Positions 15,212 through 21,248 of a stretch of DNA of 21,248 nucleotides are shown one piece after another. Origin of the DNA: Clostridia bacterium (GTDB lineage Bacteria; Bacillota; Clostridia; Christensenellales; UBA3700); assembly GCA_900772745.1 (NCBI GenBank), contig CAAGRV010000180.1, forward strand, positions 1 through 21,248, written 5' to 3'. The notes below the pieces were generated by a model. It searched no databases and had not been told where the DNA came from. It saw only the letters and a list, made by a program, of their open reading frames with translations. Position numbers and translations under genes: made by a program. The number at the start of each line of letters is the position of its first letter. Position 1 is the stretch's first letter.

Positions 15212-16180
15212 TTAGCATTTTACGATTGTTTTGAGATACATTGGAGCTTTGGACAACTCTTCGAATACGCTTGGCACTTCGCTTATGTCCACAACTTTGT
15301 CTATCAAGCTGTCTACTTTGACAATCTCAGTTGCTAGCATATTGATAGCAGTTTCGATTTCGCCTTGACCGTTGTTGAGTCCATAGATTGTCAAGTTGTG
15401 AGTGATGACTGGACTTAGGTCGCCTTGAAGTCCGTTGAGGGTGGTAGCAAAACCATACATTCCCACACGGCCGTCTTTGCCAAGGTTGTAGAGTATGTTG
15501 TCTACGTTGGTAGATATGTCGGTGTCGAGTATGAGATAGTCTGCCATTGAGCCCGAAGTAATCTCTTTGAGTTTGGAAGTAATATCTTCCTCGTTGGTAT
15601 CAATTTGGTAATATATGCCCAGTTCGCTAGCAAGCTCAAGTCTTGTAGGGTCGTTGTCAACCACGATAGGGATAGCTTGATAATATATGCAAAGTTGGGC
15701 AAAAATCAAATTCTTTACACTGCAACCATTGATAAGCACATATTGAGTTTTTTCGATATTGAGCTTTTCGTGCATTTTGATGGTGAGAGCAATGTCGTCA
15801 ATGAACGTGATTGACTCGTCACTTATGCCATCAGGCAAGGTGTAAATGTCATTGAGATTGACGTTGGCGAAGTCGCTTAGATAGCCGTCGAGCTCCACGC
15901 CGTGAGTTTTGAAACAATCACTTGAAGTGCGAGCATAAGGAGAGAGCATAACTCTTTGACCTTTTTTGAGGGTAATATCCGAGCTTTCGCTGATAAGACC
16001 AACCGCAATGCGACAAGGAGAGAGTGGATAAATACTTGTTTGTCCTAGATATGTTGCGATATCGCTAGCATCAATGCCAGCACGGGCAATTTTGACTTTG
16101 GCGCATTCCTTGGGAACGGTAATGTCATCATTGACGCATTCGCTCATACTTTGTTTAGAATTGATTTTCCACGATTTCAT
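15212..16180 (-). CDS. Degenerate medium-chain dehydrogenase/reductase-like protein without usual zinc ligands
   Basis: The fold pattern of the zinc-type alcohol dehydrogenase (MDR) superfamily is visible: a GroES-like N-terminal half (VKIARAGIDASDIATYLG, KKGQRVMLSPYA, ELDGYLSDFANV, LPDGIS at 115-120) and a Rossmann-like C-terminal half (about 145-265). Key residues are gone. The catalytic-zinc Cys of GxCxSD is Asp (GIDASD, 35-40), the GHE His is missing (SPCRIA), the structural-zinc cysteines are reduced to one, and the glycine-rich nucleotide loop reads INGCSVKNL (150-158). It is 322 aa, intact, with AGGAG at 16186-16190, its own promoter and terminator, so it appears to be expressed. Substrate and role are unknown; catalysis by the normal MDR mechanism seems unlikely. 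It is the only gene transcribed against the rest of the window. Confidence 0.8.
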   Translation of the reverse strand: MKSWKINSKQSMSECVNDDITVPKECAKVKIARAGIDASDIATYLGQTSIYPLSPCRIAVGLISESSDITLKKGQRVMLSPYARTSSDCFKTHGVELDGYLSDFANVNLNDIYTLPDGISDESITFIDDIALTIKMHEKLNIEKTQYVLINGCSVKNLIFAQLCIYYQAIPIVVDNDPTRLELASELGIYYQIDTNEEDITSKLKEITSGSMADYLILDTDISTNVDNILYNLGKDGRVGMYGFATTLNGLQGDLSPVITHNLTIYGLNNGQGEIETAINMLATEIVKVDSLIDKVVDISEVPSVFEELSKAPMYLKTIVKC

Positions 16181-16209
16181 AAATACTCCTATTTAGACGA
16201 ATTAAAGAA

Positions 16210-16238
16210 AGTATAGCACACAGCCAAAAAAAATGCAA
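16210..16238 (-). promoter_or_regulatory. Promoter of the minus-strand dehydrogenase-like gene
   Basis: On the minus strand TTGCAT (16238-16233) and TATACT (16215-16210) are 17 bases apart, with TGC forming an extended -10. The -35 matches only TTG of the consensus; the extended -10 compensates. The leader would be about 20-25 bases. Confidence 0.65.
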
Positions 16239-16380
16239 ACAAGCAAGCGGGGGTTTTGGAGGAAAAGGAAAAATATTTTGTTTTCAATCGCCCACAAACT
16301 GGCATTTTGGGCAAGAAAATATACAAATTGTAAAATTTTGAAAAATAAACAAACAATTTTATTTAATGCGGTTAGATTGC

Positions 16381-16409
16381 TTGACTTAGATATCCTTATT
16401 GTGTATAAT
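16381..16409 (+). promoter_or_regulatory. SigA-type promoter of rpmE
   Basis: TTGACT (16381-16386, 5 of 6) and perfect TATAAT (16404-16409) are separated by 17 bases. Predicted start near 16416; the rpmE ribosome site GAGGTGA lies at 16432-16438. The AT-rich region 16239-16380, between this promoter and the divergent one, shows no gene or clear structure. Confidence 0.88.
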
Positions 16410-16442
16410 TCATCTAGAAATATTGGAATGTGAGGTGAGAAT

Positions 16443-16646
16443 ATGAACGAGAACATTCAACCTAATTATCATGACGTAACTATCGAATGCCAATGTGGAG
16501 CAAAGTTTGTTTGTGGCACAACTAAGGACGGAGATGTTATCAAGGTAGAAGTTTGTAGCAAGTGCCATCCATACTATACAGGAAAACAAAAACTTGTAGA
16601 TACAGGTGGTAGAGTAGATAAGTTTAAGAAGCGTTATAATCTATAA
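16443..16646 (+). CDS. rpmE: Ribosomal protein bL31, zinc-binding type
   Basis: bL31 is a 50S protein that bridges the two subunits. This 67 aa copy keeps the four zinc ligands Cys16, Cys18, Cys38 and Cys41 (CQC ... CSKC), so it is the zinc-containing form rather than the zinc-independent YtiA type. HPYYTGKQKLVDTGGRVDKF in the C-terminal half is the family signature. GAGGTGA at 16432-16438 sets the start. Its neighbours (DUF1385-PrmC fusion, prfA) are the usual translation-related partners of rpmE in Firmicutes. A strong terminator follows directly, so most transcripts may contain rpmE alone. Confidence 0.97.
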   Translation: MNENIQPNYHDVTIECQCGAKFVCGTTKDGDVIKVEVCSKCHPYYTGKQKLVDTGGRVDKFKKRYNL

Positions 16647-16654
16647 ACAACTTG

Positions 16655-16685
16655 TAGTGCAAGAGAAATCTTGCACTATTTTTTT
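16655..16685 (+). terminator. Strong Rho-independent terminator after rpmE
   Basis: TAGTGCAAGA (16655-16664) and TCTTGCACTA (16669-16678) form a perfect 10-bp stem capped by a GAAA tetraloop, followed by seven T (16679-16685). It lies only 24 bases before the start of the next gene. Confidence 0.95.
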
Positions 16686-16709
16686 ATTATAAATAACTGT
16701 TAGGAAATT

Positions 16710-18500
16710 ATGAGCAGAAAAAAGAGCACTTCAATAGGCGGACAAGCAGTCATCGAAGGCGTTATGATGCGTGGTGTACGCAGTATGGCGACGGCTGTTA
16801 GGGACGAAAAGGGCAATATTGTAGTAGAAAGTAAATATCTTAAACCTACCAAAGAAAAGAATTTTCTTTTCCGCACTCCGTTTTTGCGCGGAATTTTCAA
16901 TTTTGTAGGCACAATGGTCCAAGGTATGGGCACATTGATGAGATCGGGCGAAGTTTTTGAAGGCGAGGCAGAGCCTGGCAAAATCGAGAAGTGGTTTGCA
17001 TCTAAGAAAATCAATTTTTACAATATAGTTATGGCAATATCCGTAATTTTGGGTATAGCTTTGTCAATCGGCTTATTCTTCTTTTTGCCCCAATTTTTGA
17101 CAAGTATTATTATCAAGTACGGCAAAATCAATATGGACAACGTTGGCGTCCAAGTGGGAATGAACTTCCTCGAAGGCGTGTTGCGTATTCTCATTTTTGT
17201 GGGATATATTTCGCTTACAACTTTGATGAAAGACGTAAGACGTACCTATATGTACCACGGTGCAGAGCACAAGACCATCAGTTGTTATGAAAATGATCTC
17301 GAACTTACCGTCGAGAACGCTCGCAAAATGACTACCATTCACGACAGATGCGGTACAACATTTATGTTCATCGTAATGGTTGTGAGCGTACTAGTATTTT
17401 CGTTGACTGGCTGGACAGGTAGCAATATGTGGGCAAGATTTGGTATTCGTTTGGCACTTCTTCCAGTGGTGGCGGGAGTGAGTTATGAGTTGTTGAAATT
17501 GTTTGCAAAGTATGACAATTGGTTCGTCAAAATGTGCAAAGCGCCAGGCTTGTTGCTCCAAAAACTTACTACTAAAGAGCCAACTGACGATATGCTCGAA
17601 GTTGCTATTGTGGCATTCAAGACTGTCCAAGCAATGGACGAAGACCCAACTATTCCAGTCCAAATTTTCGACACCAACAAGCCATACAGAGCATCTAGAG
17701 AAAAGATTGACAAGATTTTGGCGACTGTCCAAGCGGACTCGTCCGACGGCGACTGGATTATGTGCGAGGCAATGGGCATAGGCAGAGAAGAGCTTGCCAC
17801 CAAGTCCCAAATCCGCTCTTCCCAACTCGACAAAGCAATCGAATATGCAACCAAGAGAGCAACGGGTATGCCACTATGGCAAGTCTTTGGCAAAGCAAAC
17901 TTTTATGGTTATGACATAATCATCAACGAAAACGTGCTTTGTCCACGTCCCGAAACCGAATATCTTGCCGAACAAGTCATCAAGACTTGCAAAGATGACA
18001 GCAGAGTGCTTGATATGTGCACTGGCAGTGGTTGTATTGCGGTAGCGGTTGCGCTCAATACAAGTGCGAGCATTGTTGCCAGCGATATATCCGACAAGGC
18101 GTTGGATATTGCCAAACAAAATATTGAAAAACACAACTTGCAAGACAGAGTGGAGCTTGTCCAAAGCGATTTTTGGCAAAATATCCAAGGCAAGTTCGAT
18201 ATAGTGGTATCCAATCCACCTTATATCCCTACCCAAGACATTGGCGCATTGGACATCGAAGTCAAAGACCACGAGCCTCACCTAGCGCTTGACGGAGGCG
18301 AAGACGGATTGGACGCATATCGTGCGATTTTGGCAGAGATTGACAATCATATTGACAAGGACGGTTATATTATGTTCGAAGTTGGTATCGACCAAGCCGA
18401 GCTTGTCAAAGATATGCTAGAAAAAATCAATTATAAGTGCCGTATTGTGCAAGATCTCGAAGGCGTGGATCGCATAGTAATAGGAAAGAAAGGAAATTGA
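16710..18500 (+). CDS. prmC: Fusion of DUF1385 (YqhQ-like) membrane protein with release factor glutamine methyltransferase PrmC
   Basis: Residues 1 to about 310 are a full DUF1385 protein: GGQAVIEGVMMRG (10-22), YHGAEHKTISCYE (182-194), RCGTTFMF (213-220), and hydrophobic segments at about 104-130, 155-171, 217-234 and 244-264. Residues about 325-596 are a complete PrmC, the SAM-dependent enzyme that methylates the Gln of the GGQ motif in release factors: N-terminal helical domain (325-395), RPETE (413-417), SAM loop DMCTGSGCIAV (435-445) and catalytic NPPY (502-505). The frame is continuous with no stop or restart between the parts. PrmC would thus be membrane-tethered. DUF1385 has no established function. 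AGGAA at 16702-16706 is a moderate ribosome site. Its substrate gene prfA begins one base after the stop. In most Clostridia the two are separate neighbouring genes, which explains how they could fuse. Confidence 0.93.
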   Translation: MSRKKSTSIGGQAVIEGVMMRGVRSMATAVRDEKGNIVVESKYLKPTKEKNFLFRTPFLRGIFNFVGTMVQGMGTLMRSGEVFEGEAEPGKIEKWFASKKINFYNIVMAISVILGIALSIGLFFFLPQFLTSIIIKYGKINMDNVGVQVGMNFLEGVLRILIFVGYISLTTLMKDVRRTYMYHGAEHKTISCYENDLELTVENARKMTTIHDRCGTTFMFIVMVVSVLVFSLTGWTGSNMWARFGIRLALLPVVAGVSYELLKLFAKYDNWFVKMCKAPGLLLQKLTTKEPTDDMLEVAIVAFKTVQAMDEDPTIPVQIFDTNKPYRASREKIDKILATVQADSSDGDWIMCEAMGIGREELATKSQIRSSQLDKAIEYATKRATGMPLWQVFGKANFYGYDIIINENVLCPRPETEYLAEQVIKTCKDDSRVLDMCTGSGCIAVAVALNTSASIVASDISDKALDIAKQNIEKHNLQDRVELVQSDFWQNIQGKFDIVVSNPPYIPTQDIGALDIEVKDHEPHLALDGGEDGLDAYRAILAEIDNHIDKDGYIMFEVGIDQAELVKDMLEKINYKCRIVQDLEGVDRIVIGKKGN

Positions 18501-18501
18501 A

Positions 18502-19581
18502 ATGTTTGAAAGACTAAAAAAGATGATGGAGCGGTTCGAAGAGCTCACCAACCTTATATCCGACCCAGCTGTCATTGCTGACCAAGCAAGATGGCAAAAA
18601 CTTTGCAAGGAACATTCGGATTTGGAGCGTCCAATCGAACTATACAAACAATATCTTGCAATCGAAGAGGCAATCAACGAGTGCAAAGAAATCATTGAAG
18701 ATGGCTCTGACAAAGAGATGGTTATGCTTGCTAAGGAAGAATTGTCATCTTCCAACAAACAGCTCGAAGAGCTTGTTGGAGAACTCAAAATTGCTTTGCT
18801 ACCAGTTGACCCTAACGATGACAAAAACGTTATTGTAGAAATCAGAGCGGGTGCAGGTGGCGAAGAGGCTGGACTTTTTGGTGCTCAACTGGTGCGTATG
18901 TATATGCGCTATGCTGAGCGTATGCGTTGGAAAATCCAAGAAATTGATATGAACTATACCGAGCTTGGCGGTGCTAAGGAAGTTACTTTTATGATAAGTG
19001 GCAACGGCGCATTCAGCAAGTTGAAATTCGAGAGTGGCGTACACAGAGTGCAAAGAGTGCCAGAGACCGAGTCCCAAGGCAGAGTACACACTTCTACCGT
19101 AACCGTTGCGGTGCTCCCAGAAGTCGAAAATATCGACATTGAGATTTTGGACAAGGACTTGAAGATAGACACATATCGCAGTGGCGGTGCAGGTGGACAG
19201 CACGTCAACAAAACCGACAGTGCAGTGCGTATGACTCACTTGCCAACTGGCATTGTGGTTACTAGCCAAGACGAGCGTAGCCAAATCAAGAACAGAGAGC
19301 GTGCTATGAGCGTGCTCAAATCAAGATTGTACGACTATTATCAAAGCAAAGCAGACAGCGAATATGCTGCCAACAGAAAATCGCAAATTGGTACTGGCGA
19401 CCGCTCAGAGAAAATTCGTACCTACAATTTTCCACAAAATCGTGTGACCGATCACCGCATAGGTTTTACTATGTACAACTTGCTTGACTTTATGGACGGC
19501 GACTTGTTCGAGATGATTGAGGCGCTCCAAATCGCCAACCAAACCAAACTTCTATCCCAAGTAGAAGGCGAAAATAATTGA
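18502..19581 (+). CDS. prfA: Peptide chain release factor 1
   Basis: RF1 releases finished proteins at UAA and UAG. The GGQ motif lies at 231-233 in SGGAGGQHVNKTDS, with Gln233 as the PrmC methylation target. The codon-recognition motif is PxT type (PET, 187-189, in VQRVPETESQGRVHTST), which identifies RF1 rather than RF2. Other family blocks are IRAGAGGEEAGLF (114-126) and ERAMSVLKSRLY. The length of 359 aa is standard. It begins one base after the DUF1385-PrmC stop, with AGGAAA in the preceding coding end, so enzyme and substrate are co-expressed. The stop codon overlaps the -35 box of the thrC promoter. Confidence 0.98.
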   Translation: MFERLKKMMERFEELTNLISDPAVIADQARWQKLCKEHSDLERPIELYKQYLAIEEAINECKEIIEDGSDKEMVMLAKEELSSSNKQLEELVGELKIALLPVDPNDDKNVIVEIRAGAGGEEAGLFGAQLVRMYMRYAERMRWKIQEIDMNYTELGGAKEVTFMISGNGAFSKLKFESGVHRVQRVPETESQGRVHTSTVTVAVLPEVENIDIEILDKDLKIDTYRSGGAGGQHVNKTDSAVRMTHLPTGIVVTSQDERSQIKNRERAMSVLKSRLYDYYQSKADSEYAANRKSQIGTGDRSEKIRTYNFPQNRVTDHRIGFTMYNLLDFMDGDLFEMIEALQIANQTKLLSQVEGENN

Positions 19582-19606
19582 CAAAACTACAACGATAATT
19601 TATCAT
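19578..19606 (+). promoter_or_regulatory. Promoter of thrC overlapping the prfA stop codon
   Basis: A perfect TTGACA (19578-19583) contains the prfA stop TGA. TATCAT (19601-19606, 5 of 6) follows after 17 bases. The predicted start near 19613 leaves a leader of about 22 bases, and AGGAG (19624-19628) is the ribosome site. The leader is too short for a T-box or other riboswitch. Confidence 0.8.
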
Positions 19607-19634
19607 TTAGTTAGATACAATATAGGAGTATATT

Positions 19635-21122
19635 ATGAACTATATCAGCACAAGAAACAAAGAAATCAAATGCACTTCGGCTCAAGCCATTGTCAATGGA
19701 CTTGCAAGTGACGGCGGATTGTTTGTACCAGAGTCATTCCCAACATTGTCCAAAGAAGACTTCGATACTCTTATCCAAATGAGTTATCCAGAGCGTGTAG
19801 CTTTTGTATTGGCAAAATATCTCGAAGATTATACTTATGACGAGTTGTTGGAGTTCAGCCAACAAGCTTACGGCCGTTTTTATGGCGACGATCCATGTCC
19901 ACTTGTCAACATTGATGACAATGTATATGTGCTAGAACTTTGGCACGGACCTACTTGTGCATTCAAAGATATGGCTCTTACAATGTTGCCACACTTGTTG
20001 TCAGCTGCTCGCAAAAAGGTGGGCGAGAGTGACCGCACTTTGATTTTGGTAGCAACTTCCGGCGATACAGGCAAAGCCGCCCTCGAAGGATTCAAGGACG
20101 TGGAAGGCACTGACATCATCGTATTCTATCCAAGCGACGGCGTATCTGATATGCAAAAGCTCCAAATGATGACCCAAGAAGGGGGCAACGTTTACGTTTG
20201 CGCTATCAAAGGCAACTTTGACGACGCCCAATCGGCAGTTAAAAGAATTTTTGCCGACAAGGATATGGCGGACAAACTCAAAGAGGCAGGCTACAAATTG
20301 TCTTCTGCCAACTCTATCAACTGGGGACGTCTTGCACCTCAAATTGCCTACTATGTATCGAGTTATTGCGACCTTTTGTCATCTGGCAAAATCCAACTTG
20401 GCGACAAAATCAACTTCTGTGTACCAAGCGGTAACTTTGGCAATATTTTGGCAGGTTATTATGCGTCTAAGATGGGAGTTGGAGTCAACAAACTCATTTG
20501 TGCTAGCAATATGAACAACATTTTGACCGACTTCTTTACCTCTGGCGAATACAACACCAACAGAGAATTCTTCAAGACAATGAGCCCATCAATGGACATT
20601 CTCATTTCTTCCAACCTCGAAAGACTTTTGTTCGAGTTCTGTGGCAGAGATGACAAGTTGATGGCGGAGAGAATGGCGTCACTCAAACAAAACGGCAAAT
20701 ACAGCATTTCCAAAGAAGAGTTGCTTGCTTTGAAACAAGTGTTCGAAGTTGGATATGCTACCGAAGAAGAAACCCAAGCAACTATCGACAACACTCTTGA
20801 TATGTACGACTATCTTATGGACACCCATACGGGCGTTGCTATGAGTGTATTCAACGACTATGTTGCCCAAACCCAAGATGAAGACACTCCAAGCGTTGTT
20901 GTTTCGACAGCCAATGCTTACAAGTTCCCTTGCGACGTGTACAGCTCTTTGACAGGAAGCTATGTTGAAGACGCTTTCAAGGCAGCAAAGAAGCTCGAAA
21001 GTTACAGCGGAGAAGAAGTGCCAGTGCCTCTTCGTGACCTTGACAAAAAGCAAGTTAGATTTGACAAAGTCATTGACAAGAGCGAAATTGAAAAGGAAGT
21101 TTTGGCATACCTGCAAAAATAA
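19635..21122 (+). CDS. thrC: Threonine synthase
   Basis: ThrC converts O-phosphohomoserine to threonine with pyridoxal phosphate, the last step of threonine synthesis. The N-terminal pattern ASDGGLFVPESFP (24-36) and GPTCAFKDMAL (105-115) with the PLP-binding Lys111 are diagnostic; the phosphate-binding loop TSGDTGKAAL is at 141-150. DGVSDMQKLQM and IKGNFDDAQ follow, then SANSINWGRLAPQ. At 495 aa it belongs to the longer threonine synthase type found in Escherichia coli and many Clostridia, not the short type. AGGAG at 19624-19628 sets the start. It has its own promoter, so its place behind prfA need not mean joint regulation. thrB and hom are not in the window. Confidence 0.96.
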   Translation: MNYISTRNKEIKCTSAQAIVNGLASDGGLFVPESFPTLSKEDFDTLIQMSYPERVAFVLAKYLEDYTYDELLEFSQQAYGRFYGDDPCPLVNIDDNVYVLELWHGPTCAFKDMALTMLPHLLSAARKKVGESDRTLILVATSGDTGKAALEGFKDVEGTDIIVFYPSDGVSDMQKLQMMTQEGGNVYVCAIKGNFDDAQSAVKRIFADKDMADKLKEAGYKLSSANSINWGRLAPQIAYYVSSYCDLLSSGKIQLGDKINFCVPSGNFGNILAGYYASKMGVGVNKLICASNMNNILTDFFTSGEYNTNREFFKTMSPSMDILISSNLERLLFEFCGRDDKLMAERMASLKQNGKYSISKEELLALKQVFEVGYATEEETQATIDNTLDMYDYLMDTHTGVAMSVFNDYVAQTQDEDTPSVVVSTANAYKFPCDVYSSLTGSYVEDAFKAAKKLESYSGEEVPVPLRDLDKKQVRFDKVIDKSEIEKEVLAYLQK

Positions 21123-21127
21123 ACAGA

Positions 21128-21211
21128 TTGTGCAACGAATTGAAACATGATGAAGCAGATGAATTGTATAAAGCTTTAATTCTTATCAATAATACAGATT
21201 ATTCAAAATAA
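21128..21211 (+). pseudogene. Possible 3' remnant of a small gene after thrC
   Basis: An open frame of 27 codons, with only a TTG (21128) as possible start and no ribosome site, ends at TAA 21209-21211, directly before a terminator. It reads DEADELYKALILINNTDYSK before the stop, an ordinary-looking acidic helical tail. It may be the leftover end of a deleted gene or chance. I do not recognise a family. Confidence 0.18.
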
Positions 21212-21241
21212 AAAAAGCACCGCATTGCTGCGATGCTTTTT
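21212..21241 (+). terminator. Rho-independent terminator closing the thrC unit
   Basis: AAAAAGCACCGCA (21212-21224) and TGCGATGCTTTTT (21229-21241) pair around the loop TTGC with one C-A mismatch. The T-run is on the plus strand; the matching A-run lets it also work for a convergent minus-strand gene beyond the window. Confidence 0.88.
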
Positions 21242-21248
21242 ATGTGGG

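Noticed and set aside
15212..16180. Calling the minus-strand gene a functional zinc alcohol dehydrogenase
   Set aside because: The zinc ligands and the glycine-rich nucleotide loop of the family are not present.
16233..16433. A 66-codon plus-strand frame in the divergent gap, and an 84-codon minus-strand frame over the same bases
   Set aside because: Neither has a ribosome site, both overlap mapped promoter elements, and their composition is that of AT-rich noncoding DNA.
19607..19634. A regulatory leader (T-box or threonine attenuator) in front of thrC
   Set aside because: The space between promoter and start is about 28 bases, too short for such a structure, and no hairpin is seen.
1..21248. 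CRISPR arrays, transposons, prophage or tRNA/rRNA genes
   Set aside because: No direct repeat arrays, transposase motifs, phage genes or cloverleaf structures were seen on either strand.

Overview
The window looks like chromosomal housekeeping DNA from a low-to-moderate GC, endospore-forming member of the Firmicutes, probably in the Clostridia; the exact family cannot be fixed from the sequence. The evidence is the gene order yicC-gmk-rpoZ-coaBC-priA-def-fmt-rsmB-rlmN-rsgA-rpe, a conserved Firmicutes block; a PcrA-type helicase next to ligA; strong GGAGG ribosome sites and SigA-type promoters; and a 26-codon gene downstream of rpe that closely resembles the sporulation peptide gene spoVM.

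Layout. Bases 3-170 hold the 3' end of an unrecognised gene. Bases 175-4450 are a DNA repair/replication unit, promoter-pcrA-ligA-terminator. Bases 4516-14933 form one long unit with a promoter in front of yicC, eleven tightly packed or overlapping genes and a terminator after rpe. It joins RNA turnover (yicC), nucleotide supply (gmk), RNA polymerase omega (rpoZ), coenzyme A synthesis (coaBC), replication restart (priA), N-terminal formylation and deformylation (fmt, def), rRNA modification (rsmB, rlmN), 30S maturation (rsgA) and pentose phosphate metabolism (rpe). Compared with the Bacillus order, remA is missing between yicC and gmk, the prpC-prkC phosphatase/kinase pair is missing between rlmN and rsgA, and thiN is missing after rpe.

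Bases 14934-15181 contain the small spoVM-like gene with its own perfect ribosome site; the A-rich remainder (15063-15181) shows nothing else I can support. On the minus strand, 15182-16238 is a self-contained unit (promoter, gene, terminator) for a degenerate medium-chain dehydrogenase-like protein that has lost the usual zinc and nucleotide-binding residues. The 262-base divergent gap 16181-16442 holds two back-to-back promoters and no further gene.

Bases 16381-19581 form a translation unit: rpmE, a strong hairpin terminator, a gene fusing the DUF1385 (YqhQ) membrane domain to the release factor methyltransferase PrmC, and prfA, whose product is the PrmC substrate. thrC (19635-21122) follows from its own promoter, which overlaps the prfA stop codon. 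A possible gene remnant and a terminator close the window.

The least expected items are the spoVM-like gene, the DUF1385-PrmC fusion, the probable non-AUG start of rsgA, the missing PrkC/PrpC pair, and the dehydrogenase-like protein stripped of catalytic residues.
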